Below, piece after piece: positions 40,431 to 49,380 of a stretch of 64,000 bases of DNA. Each line of letters opens with the position of its first letter. Positions within the stretch are counted from its first letter, which is position 1. Made by a program: the position numbers and the translations under genes. The notes under the pieces were generated by a model, which saw only the letters and a program-made list of their open reading frames with translations, made no database searches and was not told where the DNA came from. The stretch spans positions 1,550,001 through 1,614,000 of the forward strand of contig NZ_CP047950.1 in the NCBI RefSeq assembly GCF_014280075.1, read 5' to 3'. This DNA comes from Synechococcus sp. A15-62. GTDB taxonomy: Bacteria > Cyanobacteriota > Cyanobacteriia > PCC-6307 > Cyanobiaceae.

Positions 40431-41966
40431 TCAAAGCTCCAGCTCCCGCAGCAGACTGTTTTGCGTCTCCCGGCCGAGGACGGCATGGGCCGCCATCGCA
40501 CCACTCGCTGCAACGGGGGGGATGCCGATACCGGGGAAGGTGCTTGCACCACACAGCCAGAGATTGGCCAAGGGTGTCGTCACGCCAGGGAAGAGACCTT
40601 CAGCCGCTGATAGGGCGGGGCCATAACTGCCCTGATGAACATTGAGGAAATGGCTGTGGGTCAGCGGCGTTCCCTCCATGATCAACTCGCAGCGGTCGCG
40701 GATGTCGGGAATACGGCGTTCCAAAACCCGCCAGAACACAGCGCATCGCTCCTTTTTTCTCTGCTGATACGCCGCACTGTCGCGCTCCAGATCAGCCCAG
40801 ATCTCCCAGGGTTCGCTGGCTGGGGTGTAGGCGTGCAGCACATGGCGACCGGCCGGCGCCATCGAGGGATCCAACACCGACGGAATCGACAACACCACGG
40901 CATTGCGCTCAGCGTCGATCCCGCGCTCCCAGTCGTCGACCCAGACGGTGTGGATCGGCAGATCCTCCAGCCCCGAGGCATCAAAACCCAGATGCAGGTG
41001 CAGGAAACCGTTGCAGGCCGGCGTGGCCTGGCGCTGACGCTGCCACTTCGGCGCCACGGACTCCGGCAGCAGTCCAAGGGTGGACCAGATGTCGGCATTG
41101 CAGATCACCTGCCGCGCCGCAATCTGCGTTCCATCAGCCAGGGTCACACCGACAACGCGGTCCCCCTCCACCCGCAGCTGTTGCACCGCCGTGCCGGTGT
41201 GCAGGATGCCGCCATGGGCCTCCAGGCCACGCACCAGGGCCTCAACCACCGCAGCACTGCCGCCAACGGGATAGTCGAGATGGGCATCCGGCTCAAACCA
41301 CTCGCCGAACAGCGTCGCCATGGCTGCAGCGTTGGTGTCTCCCATCGGCATGCCGCTGATCAGGAAGGAGAGCAGATCCACCCAATGGCGCAGGAAGGGA
41401 TCGCTGAGGTGACGATCAACCAGGGGGCCAAAGGAACCGGAGAGGTGACGCATCGCCGCAAGGTGCGGCAACAGGCGTCCACCGCGCTTCAGCAGTTGCG
41501 CCATGCCATCCACACCAGGCCGCAAAGCCAGCAAGGGCAAAGCATCGGCAGCAGCGGCAATCGGCTGGAGCGCCTCCACAAAGCGACGCCATTCGGCGGC
41601 CACCTCGGGGCCACGCAGGCTGCGCACCACAGCCTCAAAATCGTCGTGCCCAACGGCGATGCGCAGATCCCCTTCCGGCAACAGCACATCCCAGCTGCGA
41701 TAGGGAATCACCTCCACGCTCTGCCCCAGCGCGCGCAGCACCTGGGCCAGGGGATTGCTGCTGGGCCAACGCCCCAGGCCACTCCAGAGGGATGGACCGG
41801 ATTCAAAGTGATAGCCCTGGCGTTGAAAGCCATGGGCGGCTCCACCGGGTTGGTGATGGGCTTCCAGCACCAGCACCTCTCTGCCGGCACGGGCACACAA
41901 ACCTGCGGCACAGAGTCCGCCGATGCCGCTGCCGATCACCAGAACGTCGACGTCGCTTCTGATCAT
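40431..41966 (-). CDS. CrtISO/phytoene-desaturase-like flavoprotein
   Basis: 511 residues. The FAD motif is VDVLVIGSGIGGLCAAGLCARAG at 6-28 followed by VLEAHHQPGG. Other family motifs are VGGSAAVVEALV, the LRVEGDRVVGV strand and the C-terminal NLWLCGASTFPGIGIPPVAASG. It belongs to the carotenoid cis-trans isomerase / desaturase group. Substrate assignment (prolycopene or another carotenoid) needs a tree. The C-terminal NLWLCGASTFPGIG segment is the usual FAD-site motif and fits an active enzyme. Confidence 0.8.
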   Translation of the reverse strand: MIRSDVDVLVIGSGIGGLCAAGLCARAGREVLVLEAHHQPGGAAHGFQRQGYHFESGPSLWSGLGRWPSSNPLAQVLRALGQSVEVIPYRSWDVLLPEGDLRIAVGHDDFEAVVRSLRGPEVAAEWRRFVEALQPIAAAADALPLLALRPGVDGMAQLLKRGGRLLPHLAAMRHLSGSFGPLVDRHLSDPFLRHWVDLLSFLISGMPMGDTNAAAMATLFGEWFEPDAHLDYPVGGSAAVVEALVRGLEAHGGILHTGTAVQQLRVEGDRVVGVTLADGTQIAARQVICNADIWSTLGLLPESVAPKWQRQRQATPACNGFLHLHLGFDASGLEDLPIHTVWVDDWERGIDAERNAVVLSIPSVLDPSMAPAGRHVLHAYTPASEPWEIWADLERDSAAYQQRKKERCAVFWRVLERRIPDIRDRCELIMEGTPLTHSHFLNVHQGSYGPALSAAEGLFPGVTTPLANLWLCGASTFPGIGIPPVAASGAMAAHAVLGRETQNSLLRELEL

Positions 41967-42010
41967 CCGCTCAGCATCCGCGTCATCATTGTGGTCATTG
42001 GCGCAAGACG

Positions 42011-42550
42011 ATGCGCACTCGACTGCTGCTTCCCCTGCTGATCCTGGCCTTGGCCTGGGGGCAGGAGCTGATCGACCAACTGCTCTTTGCGGAGCAGTGG
42101 AACCTGCCGATGGGGCCGGATCAACCGTGGTGGGGGGTGATCACAGCGCCGTTAAGCCATGCCGGCTTCGGGCATCTGATCTCCAACAGCCTGGCCTTTC
42201 TGCCCCTGAGCTGGCTGGTGCTCAGCCGGGGGATGCGCGATTACCTGAGCGTCTTGCTGTCGGTGCTGCTGATCAACATTCCCGTCGCCATGTTCTGGCC
42301 GGCCCGCAGCCATGGACTCTCAGGCGTTGTTTATGGACTGCTCGGCTACCTGCTGCTGATCGGCTGGCTGGAACGTCGCATCCTCTCCATCATCCTGGGC
42401 CTGGTGGCGTTCTGGCTCTACGGCTCAGCCTTGATCGCCTTGATCCCCGGCGTTTCCCCCGCCGGCGTCAGCTGGATCGGCCACAGCGCAGGCTTCATCG
42501 GCGGCTTGGTGGCGGCCCTGGCGGTGTATCGCGAGCCCACCAATCATTGA
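42011..42550 (+). CDS. rhomboid-family intramembrane serine protease
   Basis: 179 residues, about six TM segments. The catalytic serine lies in the HGLSGVVYG motif (Ser104) and the catalytic His in SWIGHSAGFIGG (His158); the SHAGFGHLISNSLAF stretch is the rhomboid L1/TM2 region. It cleaves TM helices of membrane proteins. It is divergent from the flavoprotein gene. The three TTGAAAACA-like repeats just after its stop (42549-42590) are noted elsewhere. Confidence 0.9.
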   Translation: MRTRLLLPLLILALAWGQELIDQLLFAEQWNLPMGPDQPWWGVITAPLSHAGFGHLISNSLAFLPLSWLVLSRGMRDYLSVLLSVLLINIPVAMFWPARSHGLSGVVYGLLGYLLLIGWLERRILSIILGLVAFWLYGSALIALIPGVSPAGVSWIGHSAGFIGGLVAALAVYREPTNH

Positions 42551-42601
42551 AGACAGCCAGTTGAAAACAGGACAGTTGAAGACAGCCGATTGAGCTCAGC
42601 C

Positions 42602-43327
42602 CTAAGACAGAACCGCGTCCAGAAACGCCAAGGGGCATTCCATGGTGGCGGAGTAGCCGAGCAGGCTTTGATCGCGGTGGCAGTAGATCACGCTGTCATC
42701 GGCATCGAGCAGCACGGTGGCGCCGCGCTGGGTGATGTGGTCGTCACAGGGCACATACGTGCGCCAGTTGCGGAGCACTTCATTCATATTGCGCAGACGC
42801 TTGGTGGCGAGCTCGAACGGTCGCTGAAATCCCGCACCACCGGCCCGGCGAAACAGAGCACCCCGGAAGCGCGGCAGAGGAAACGCTTCAACCCACTCCT
42901 CGTCGTCGAAGATCTGGGCAGCGGAGCGATCTCCGGTGTAGCCGCGCAGCACCTCGCTCAGGGTGCCCGGCGAACCCACACCAGCGCACATCAGCAGAAA
43001 ACCAGGCCAGGGACCACCGGGAAGCTTCAAGCCGGCCTCCAACCCCAGGGCCTGATGCAACAGCGGTGATGGATCAGCAATCAGCTGCCGCAGGGGAAAC
43101 CCAGTGAAAGCTGCGAAGCGCTCAGCGCTGGCGGCATTGCCAATGCCGAACAGCTGAACCTTGACCCCTGCTGCTGCCAACTGGGGAAGCCTTGGCACCA
43201 GCGCCTGGGCGTATTCGATCGAGTCGAAATCCCCCAACTGGCCCAACACAACAACAAGGCGCTTGCAGCCGCTTTCCATGCCGGCAACTCCGGCCAGCCG
43301 TTGCAGCAGTGGTTCTAAGGGAATCAT
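42602..43327 (-). CDS. peroxiredoxin-like (PRXL2/AhpC-TSA-like) protein
   Basis: 241 residues from the ATG at 43327. A thioredoxin-fold core: RLVVVLGQLGDFDSIEYAQALVPRLPQLAAAGVKVQLFGIGNA, then FPLRQLIADPS. No Cys stands at the usual peroxidatic site, and the four Cys present lie elsewhere, so peroxidase activity is unlikely unless it works by another residue. The second half (about 120-241) has a low-similarity DxxDSVIYCHRDQSLLG segment. Function inferred only at fold level. Confidence 0.65.
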   Translation of the reverse strand: MIPLEPLLQRLAGVAGMESGCKRLVVVLGQLGDFDSIEYAQALVPRLPQLAAAGVKVQLFGIGNAASAERFAAFTGFPLRQLIADPSPLLHQALGLEAGLKLPGGPWPGFLLMCAGVGSPGTLSEVLRGYTGDRSAAQIFDDEEWVEAFPLPRFRGALFRRAGGAGFQRPFELATKRLRNMNEVLRNWRTYVPCDDHITQRGATVLLDADDSVIYCHRDQSLLGYSATMECPLAFLDAVLS

Positions 43328-43411
43328 CCCGACAGGCTGACATTCCACAGCCGAGAACGTGGATGGCGCTTGAGCGCCGCCTGAGAGACTCAAACCAGAG
43401 GAAGGAGGCAG

Positions 43412-43810
43412 GTGGGCAAGAAATCTGGCTTCACAAGTGCCGAGATCGAGGAAATCAAGCGTCTCTATCTGCAGGAAGGGCGATCGATCCTCCAGATCCC
43501 CAAGATCCTGGGCAAAGGCAGCGAAAACTCCGTGCGCAACGCCCTGCACAAGGCCCGGGTCAAGCATGCCCCGGAGGAACGCACGAAGCTGGAGCGCTTC
43601 AAACCAGAGCAAGTTTTTGGCAACGTGACGCTCTTAAAGCGACTCAAAAAAGCCAAGAAACTGAAGTTCCATGCCCGCTGCTCCTGCGGCTACGAATTTG
43701 ATGTGGATCCATTCCGGCTAACGCTACCGGAACACCACAAGGACAGAATTTCTGCTTGCCAACGCTGCAGCAAAGCGCAAACAGAAGAACGCTCCAAGCC
43801 TCAAGACTGA
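43412..43810 (+). CDS. hypothetical HTH / zinc-ribbon protein
   Basis: 132 residues from a GTG at 43412 preceded by a strong GAAGGAGG site. The N-terminal half looks like a small helix-turn-helix (SAEIEEIKRLYLQEGRSILQIPKILGKGS). The C-terminal half has four Cys in two pairs (CSC near 89-91 and CQRC near 116-119), likely one zinc. It ends in a polar tail. Probably a nucleic-acid-binding regulator; target unknown. The following 257 bases to 44068 are AT-rich and I see no gene there. Confidence 0.55.
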   Translation: MGKKSGFTSAEIEEIKRLYLQEGRSILQIPKILGKGSENSVRNALHKARVKHAPEERTKLERFKPEQVFGNVTLLKRLKKAKKLKFHARCSCGYEFDVDPFRLTLPEHHKDRISACQRCSKAQTEERSKPQD

Positions 43811-44067
43811 ATAAATCAATCAAAGAAGTTCAACGGCACAAGCAACATCGACAAAATATTTCAACCACTTCACAACAACCAAAACAAGATTGCGTAAACT
43901 GCATCAAAACCCATTTCCTCTCAGGGCAAGGGCAGAGAGCAGAACTTGTATCAAGCCGACGCGACTTTAACAATCACTAAAGAACAAGGTATCCAGTGGA
44001 ACCTTGCGAATCTTTTGTATCGACCGTAAAACCTAAAAAGTTTTTTTTATTCTTCCCTAATTAACCG

Positions 44068-44235
44068 ATGGAACTCACTTTCCGGGGCAACAAATACGCA
44101 AAAACGGAAGCAGTATCTATGAGGCCAACAGTTCAACTGAAATACATGGGTAAAAGCTATCGCGCTGAGCAAATCCAAGCCGTTCGCAATTCTGTTGCTC
44201 TGACCTACCGCGGCGTCTCTTACTCCAAAGCCTGA
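44068..44235 (+). CDS. DUF4278 family small protein
   Basis: 55 residues from the ATG at 44068. The family pattern is visible: a start like MELTFRGNKY, a middle LKYMGKSYRAEQIQAV and a final ALTYRGVSYSK, i.e. two YRG-like repeats. DUF4278 proteins are small cyanobacterial proteins of unknown function. The AT-rich stretch before it (43811-44067) may hold its promoter. Confidence 0.7.
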   Translation: MELTFRGNKYAKTEAVSMRPTVQLKYMGKSYRAEQIQAVRNSVALTYRGVSYSKA

Positions 44236-44267
44236 GAAGCCTTGGGCTTGGCCGGCAAAATGGCGTG

Positions 44268-44504
44268 ATGAGACTTCTGATCACAGTCCTGATCGCAGCC
44301 AGCGCATTGGCCTTGCCGGCAAAGAGTGCGGAACCGATCCCCCTGGTGGTGGTCCCCTTTGATGCCTCATGGGGATCACGCCTTCTTCCCGTCCAGCCCG
44401 CAGTGTTGTTGCCGCCACCTCCAGTGCCGGACATCAAACAAACCGGCGAAGCCAGGGCTGAACCAAAACCGCGACGCCAACGCTGGTGCCGGGGCGGCTG
44501 TTGA
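44268..44504 (+). CDS. hypothetical exported proline-rich protein
   Basis: 78 residues from the ATG at 44268 (a GTG at 44265 adds one). It has a signal peptide (MRLLITVLIAASALALPAKS) and a short mature part that is Pro-rich (LLPPPPVPD) with a basic Cys-ending tail (RRQRWCRGGC). Function unknown. Confidence 0.5.
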   Translation: MRLLITVLIAASALALPAKSAEPIPLVVVPFDASWGSRLLPVQPAVLLPPPPVPDIKQTGEARAEPKPRRQRWCRGGC

Positions 44505-44608
44505 ACGCAGTAGCTGCTGAGCACAGTGCCTGATGAAATCAATACGGCTGTCAGCTGGCCTCGCTCTGTGTAAACCGAAGGAAGAAGTACTTCCATCGGG
44601 CGCCAAAG

Positions 44609-44827
44609 ATGCGGCATGCGGCTCTGTTGATGGCCAGCCTCCTTTTGGCATCCACGGCCCTTGCGGGCGGCAAACGGGCCACAGCCCAAGGACCTTCCGA
44701 GCAGTTCGCCACTGCCGAGGCGATGCGGGTGATCCCAAAAGGGGCAACGATCACCGACACACACTGCAAAAGCATTGATGTGGGAGCCAGCAGCCGCTAT
44801 CAGTACACCATCACCTACAGCCCATGA
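44609..44827 (+). CDS. hypothetical exported protein, 72 residues
   Basis: A signal peptide (MRHAALLMASLLLASTALAGG) leads a polar mature part of about 52 residues with one Cys (THCKSI) and a beta-strand-like end (SSRYQYTITYSP). It is immediately followed by the gene at 44836 and shares its strand. Function unknown. Confidence 0.55.
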   Translation: MRHAALLMASLLLASTALAGGKRATAQGPSEQFATAEAMRVIPKGATITDTHCKSIDVGASSRYQYTITYSP

Positions 44828-44835
44828 GCTGATTG

Positions 44836-45105
44836 ATGAAAGGTTGGCGTGCTGCGTGTTGGACCTTGGTCCTGGTGGGAATTCCGTCCGCGGGGCGCGC
44901 CGAATTTGATCAGTGTCGCTTGATCGATCAGGTGCTGAATCGCCTGGGCAACGCCATGGCGGTCAATCGGTTGATCATTGCGGAAGGCAATGACAGCACT
45001 GCCGTTGCTGCCGCCAGTGAAGCTCTGGCCCAACAGAACGAGAGCTACCGTCGCACCAAGCGCCAACGCGCCAAAGCCGGCTGCGACCGCTGGGATCGGG
45101 ACTGA
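44836..45105 (+). CDS. hypothetical exported protein, 89 residues
   Basis: From the ATG at 44836 (a TTG at 44833 adds one). Signal peptide to about 22 (MKGWRAACWTLVLVGIPSAGRA), then a helical mature part with two Cys (FDQCRL, AGCDRW) and many Arg and Gln. It begins nine bases after the previous gene's stop, so they are likely co-transcribed. Function unknown. Confidence 0.55.
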   Translation: MKGWRAACWTLVLVGIPSAGRAEFDQCRLIDQVLNRLGNAMAVNRLIIAEGNDSTAVAAASEALAQQNESYRRTKRQRAKAGCDRWDRD

Positions 45106-45172
45106 CGGGCTGTCGTCTGACTGACTCACCAACGAACTCCAGGCAAGCTGGTGAAACGCTGGGCAAAAGATT

Positions 45173-45382
45173 TTGGCCGTCACGATCTGCCAGAACTGCG
45201 GAAGCCGCCGGTTTCGTGCCGACCGATCCATGGCCGGTCGACTGGTCTGTCAGAACTGTGGCCTTGCGGCCGGAAGCCGAGCCGTGCGGTCTACACCGCG
45301 CACCAGCCGGCGCAACAACACAAAGCGCTGGCTGGTGATCCTGCTGATCGCGGTGATCGTGCTGGTGGTGGTCACGTCGTGA
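45173..45382 (+). CDS. zinc-ribbon protein with C-terminal TM helix
   Basis: 69 residues from a TTG at 45173. An N-terminal zinc ribbon (CQNCG twice, at about 6-10 and 26-30), a basic linker with Arg and Thr, and a C-terminal hydrophobic helix (about 53-68, LVILLIAVIVLVVV). This is the same plan as the protein at 5565-5879. It overlaps the 3' end of pepN. Function unknown. Confidence 0.55.
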   Translation: MAVTICQNCGSRRFRADRSMAGRLVCQNCGLAAGSRAVRSTPRTSRRNNTKRWLVILLIAVIVLVVVTS

Positions 45383-47975
45383 GCAGCTGCACCACCTCGG
45401 CCGTGTTCGCCGACAAGGGCTTGGCAGCCAATTGGTCGATGGCCTGACGCATGACCGTTTGTCGCTCGGGGCCGTAACTGGCGCAGCGGCTGAACACCTT
45501 GACCATCCGTGACGCGGTGATCGGATTGCGGGAATCGACCGCTGCAATCTGCTCCGCCATGAATCGGTAACCACTGCCATCGGCGGCATGAAATGCCTGA
45601 ACATTGGCGGTGAATCCACCGAGAACAGCGCGAAGGGAATTGGGCGCAAGGGGATCGAAGCGCGGATGGTCCAACAGCTGTTGAACCCGCTCCAAGGCGT
45701 TGGATCTGGGGGCTGATGCCTCCATTGCAAACCAGGCATCCAGGATCACGGGCTTGTCTTGCCAACGCTCGTAGAACAGGGCCATCGCCTGCTCACGCTC
45801 AGCGCTCTCCTGCGGCAACAAGGCCCGCAAGGCTCCCCGCGCCAGGGTCATCGAGGGTCCGGAAACCGCTGCCAAGGCGTCCGCTTGCACGGTGTCATCG
45901 CCCGCCGCAGCAAGCCAGCGCCAGGCCAAGGCCGTCAGGGCACGGCCGCCCTGGCCAGCCGGCCAAGCCAGGGTCCAGTCAGTCCGGGCCAGCTCCAGGA
46001 GTCGTCGCAGGGACGACTGCAATTGAACGCCCAGCTCCTGGGTCCACGCCCGGAAGGCTTGATCCAGCGCCAGCGGATCCACCGGAGATTGCAACGCCTC
46101 CAGTTCCGCCATTCCCGGCAGCGCCAGCAGCGCCGCCAGGCCCATGCCATCACCACTGTCGTAGGCGCAGATCCGCTGATCGAGGGCCTGAATCAGTGCC
46201 GCCTCCACCGCAGGCTTCGGCTCGTTTTCAGCCCGGGCCAAAAGCACCTGGCGTGCGAGGCGCTGGGCAGCATCCCAGCGACAGAAGGAGTCATCATCGG
46301 AAGCCAACAGCTGCAGGCACTCCTCCAGCGGCTGCTCGAGACGCACGTGCACCGGCGCCGAGAAGCGGCGGAGCACCGAAAGGGCAGGAGGGGTGTCGCC
46401 CGGCTGACCCTGCAGGGTGATGCTGGCGCGCTCAGCCTCCATCACCAGCAGCTGCTCGTCACCCAAACGGCCTTGCTCACCCACCAGAGCCATGGCAACC
46501 GGCAGCACCAGGGGCTGTTTGTCCGCTTGTCCCGGAGTCGGAGGGGTCGCCTGGTGCAAGTCGACCGTCAGCTGACCAGATTCAGGGTTCCACTGACGTT
46601 CAATGCTGAGTTCCGGAGTTCCTGCCTGGTGATACCAGCGCTTGAAACGTTCCAGATCAAAGCCTAGGGGCTCGCCCTGACTGGTGGCACCATCAGCAAT
46701 CGCCTGAACGAAGTCCTCCGTCGTGGCGGCCGTGCCATCGAAACGTTGCACGTAAACCTCCATTCCCTTCATGAACCGCTCTGGTCCAAGCAGGGTGTGC
46801 AGCATGCGAATCAATTCTGCACCTTTTTCATAGATGGTTGTTGTGTAGAAGTTATCGATGGCCTGGTATTCCGCTGGCTTCACCGGATGGGCCGTTGGGC
46901 CAGCATCCTCACGGAATTGGGTGTTGCGCAACATCGCAACATCTTCAATACGTTTGACCGCTTTGGAATGCAGATCTGCGGTGAAGCATTGATCCCGGAA
47001 CACCGTCAGGCCCTCTTTGAGCGAAAGCTGGAACCAATCCCTGCAGGTAATGCGATTTCCGCTCCAGTTGTGAAAGTATTCATGAGCAATCACACTTTCG
47101 ATGCGTTCAAGCTCAGCATCGGTGGCTGTTTCCGCATCAGCAAGAACAAGCTTTGAGTTGAAAATATTCAGACTCTTGTTCTCCATCGCGCCCATGTTGA
47201 AGTGACGGACGGCGACGATGTTGTATTCATCAAGGTCGTATTCAAGGTTGTAAACAGATTCGTCCCATTGCATGGATCGCTTCAACGAGGCCATGGCGTG
47301 GGCCGTAAAGGGTTCATCCCCCTCCTCCACATGCAATCGCAGGGTGACCTGCCGGCCCGATGCCGTTGTGTAGTGATCACGAATTTCCCTGAGGTCTCCA
47401 GCCACCAGGGCAAACAGATAGGAGGGCTTGGGGAAGGGGTCGTCCCAAGTGACCGCATGACGATCAGCGCCAACGGTTTCATTCCGTACGGCATTGCCAT
47501 TGCTCAGCAGCACAGGGCAGCTGCTGCGGCTGGCCTCAATCCGCACCTGCCACCGGCTCAGCACATCTGGACGATCGGGGTGAAGACTGATGCGCCGGAA
47601 CCCCTCGGCCTCGCACTGGGTGCTCAGCAGACCGCCACTGGCGTACAAGCCTTCGAGCGAACTGTTGGAGTAGGGATCCAGGCGGCAACGGGTCTCGAGC
47701 ACAAACGGCTGGCCCGGCACATTGGGAATGAGGAGGCGTCCGTCGGTGAAGCTGTAATCCTCGGGCTGCAATGGCTCCTGGTCGATCGCCAGGGATTCGA
47801 TGGCCAGATCGACACCGCAAAGCTCCAGAGGTTCACCAGGGCGACGCGGTTCAAGGCTCAGCCTGGACGCAACGACGACATGGTCGTCCTGGATGGTCAC
47901 GTCCAGGGCGATGGTGGGGAGCTCGAAAGCCCATGGCGTGTAGTCCGCCAGACGAATCGATGCAGCAGCAGTCAT
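45372..47975 (-). CDS. pepN: aminopeptidase N (M1 family)
   Basis: 867 residues, the normal PepN length. The exopeptidase motif GAMEN is at 262-266, and the zinc site HEYFH is at 298-302 with the downstream Glu in LKEGLTVF. N-terminal beta domain, thermolysin-like core, then the DUF3458-type beta and helical C-terminal domains. It trims N-terminal residues from peptides in the cytosol. It is convergent with the zinc-ribbon gene (11-base overlap). Confidence 0.95.
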   Translation of the reverse strand: MTAAASIRLADYTPWAFELPTIALDVTIQDDHVVVASRLSLEPRRPGEPLELCGVDLAIESLAIDQEPLQPEDYSFTDGRLLIPNVPGQPFVLETRCRLDPYSNSSLEGLYASGGLLSTQCEAEGFRRISLHPDRPDVLSRWQVRIEASRSSCPVLLSNGNAVRNETVGADRHAVTWDDPFPKPSYLFALVAGDLREIRDHYTTASGRQVTLRLHVEEGDEPFTAHAMASLKRSMQWDESVYNLEYDLDEYNIVAVRHFNMGAMENKSLNIFNSKLVLADAETATDAELERIESVIAHEYFHNWSGNRITCRDWFQLSLKEGLTVFRDQCFTADLHSKAVKRIEDVAMLRNTQFREDAGPTAHPVKPAEYQAIDNFYTTTIYEKGAELIRMLHTLLGPERFMKGMEVYVQRFDGTAATTEDFVQAIADGATSQGEPLGFDLERFKRWYHQAGTPELSIERQWNPESGQLTVDLHQATPPTPGQADKQPLVLPVAMALVGEQGRLGDEQLLVMEAERASITLQGQPGDTPPALSVLRRFSAPVHVRLEQPLEECLQLLASDDDSFCRWDAAQRLARQVLLARAENEPKPAVEAALIQALDQRICAYDSGDGMGLAALLALPGMAELEALQSPVDPLALDQAFRAWTQELGVQLQSSLRRLLELARTDWTLAWPAGQGGRALTALAWRWLAAAGDDTVQADALAAVSGPSMTLARGALRALLPQESAEREQAMALFYERWQDKPVILDAWFAMEASAPRSNALERVQQLLDHPRFDPLAPNSLRAVLGGFTANVQAFHAADGSGYRFMAEQIAAVDSRNPITASRMVKVFSRCASYGPERQTVMRQAIDQLAAKPLSANTAEVVQLLTT

Positions 47976-48097
47976 GGCCTAACGACACGAGCACCGGATG
48001 ATCCTGACGGATGAGCCTCAAAACCGGGATGTTTCTGCCGGAGTGTTTCTGCCAAAAACCCCGTTTCAAACGGCAGCAGACGACAGAACAAATAACC

Positions 48098-48128
48098 AAA
48101 AAAAACGTCTGACCGGAAGGGCCAGACG
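48098..48128 (-). terminator. Rho-independent terminator downstream of the 48156-48608 gene
   Basis: On the minus strand, CGTCTG (48123-48128) pairs with CAGACG (48106-48111) with a short loop, then an eight-base T run (A run at 48098-48105). It lies 28 bases past the stop of the gene at 48156. Confidence 0.8.
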
Positions 48129-48155
48129 CTCAAAGGAATGAAGAGTGAGGAGAAA

Positions 48156-48608
48156 TTATTTCTTGGAGGGCTTCAACGAGGCAGCAGCTTTCTCAAAGCG
48201 TTCTTTTTCTTTTGCGGGAACTGATTTAGGACAGAACTTCAGCGCTCCTCCAACAATCATGAAGCCGGCATTGTTGAGAAACTGCTTCTCAGGCAAGGGA
48301 TCTTTGGAGCCAGGGAGCAGACCGCCGTGCTTGCCGTAGATCACATGCAACTGACCCGCAAGGGCAACCGCCAAAGACTTGCTGAAGTCGATCTTTTGCG
48401 CCCTTGCTTCACAGAAGGTGGCGATCGACATCACGCCGTAGGTGTTGACCTCCATGGCTGTGGCAGGAGTTGGCTTTGCCTTGGAGGCCTGAGCCAGAGC
48501 CGTGGCCGGTGACAGCAAGGGGGCTGCCAGAAAAAGAGCGGCGGCAGCAAATGAACGACGAATCACCTTGATTCCGGGCAGCGTCAATTTTCGAAACTTA
48601 CCGCCCAT
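48156..48608 (-). CDS. hypothetical exported protein, 150 residues
   Basis: A long basic signal peptide (about 1-40, ending near ALAQA) and a mature protein with two Cys (TFCEAR, KFCPKS) and a Lys-rich end (KEKERFEKAAASLKPSKK). A central Gly-rich stretch (GKHGGLLPGSKDPLP) follows a helical section. Own terminator downstream. I cannot assign a family. Confidence 0.6.
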   Translation of the reverse strand: MGGKFRKLTLPGIKVIRRSFAAAALFLAAPLLSPATALAQASKAKPTPATAMEVNTYGVMSIATFCEARAQKIDFSKSLAVALAGQLHVIYGKHGGLLPGSKDPLPEKQFLNNAGFMIVGGALKFCPKSVPAKEKERFEKAAASLKPSKK

Positions 48609-48684
48609 GCCAAAGCTGGCTGAGGCTTAGGCGCGGTTGTTGAACTGGGCCATCAGCACAACGGCGCCGTTTAGTCGTCCTCGA

Positions 48685-49272
48685 TCAATCGTCTTCGATC
48701 AGCGGCAGGGGATCGGACATTCGAATCTCGTGATGGTGCTCCACGATCGAGAGATCACCGTTTTCCCAGCTGTAGATGGCGCGATAGCGGTAGCGGTCCT
48801 GATCGACAAGGCGAATGTGCTCAAGGATGTCCCACTGCTGATAGTGGGATTCGAGGATGGTTTCGTGCTCATCCACCTGTCGCAGCCGGGTGCGCACCGG
48901 GTCTCCCGTCAAATAACCGCGACTTCTCTGGAGTTGATGGCCCCACAACGTGGCTTCCATCTCGCCACTGCGCTCAAACCAGGGCTTGCGAGCGAAAAAT
49001 TCGTCGGAATGCTGGTCTTCTTGATCAGACCACCAGCTGAAGCGGTAGCGGCTCTCACCCACCTGGGGGTGCGCAAACGCCTCCATTTTCAGGTTCATGT
49101 CCAGATGGAGAACCTGATCGTCACTGAAGGTGTACTGCCGCCGGGAACGCCACAACCCCAGATTGCGGCCGAACCAGCGGCGCAGGTTGCTATCCACCTG
49201 AATCGAAGGCTGGGCAGCCTCTCCGCCGGGAACGGTCAGAGGAACACGGTTTTGCGCGGAAAAAAGCGACAT
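48685..49272 (-). CDS. hypothetical beta-rich protein, possibly CpeS/CpcS lyase-like
   Basis: 195 residues with many aromatic residues and strand-like alternation (LWRSRRQYTFSDDQVLHLDMNLKMEAF, then RYRFSWWSD, then RYRYRAIYSW). The order and the RxW start resemble lipocalin-fold phycobiliprotein lyases, but the family signature is not clear to me. If correct it would act in bilin attachment. It is divergent from sasA. Confidence 0.45.
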   Translation of the reverse strand: MSLFSAQNRVPLTVPGGEAAQPSIQVDSNLRRWFGRNLGLWRSRRQYTFSDDQVLHLDMNLKMEAFAHPQVGESRYRFSWWSDQEDQHSDEFFARKPWFERSGEMEATLWGHQLQRSRGYLTGDPVRTRLRQVDEHETILESHYQQWDILEHIRLVDQDRYRYRAIYSWENGDLSIVEHHHEIRMSDPLPLIEDD

Positions 49273-49380
49273 GGACCGCGTCGATGACGCAACGGAGTGT
49301 TCCTGTTCGTCTTAGCGCTGCTGGCGCTGCAGTCAAAAACCCATAAGGTGAGCGTCGGTTTTTGCTGTCTTGCAGTCCGC

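Noticed and set aside
42549-42592. Short repeated GAAGACAGCC/GAAAACAGG-like units after the rhomboid gene
   Set aside because: Three loose copies of a few bases; too short for a CRISPR or a defined repeat family.
43811-44067. Possible small RNA or gene in the AT-rich gap
   Set aside because: No stable hairpin, terminator or open frame found by eye.
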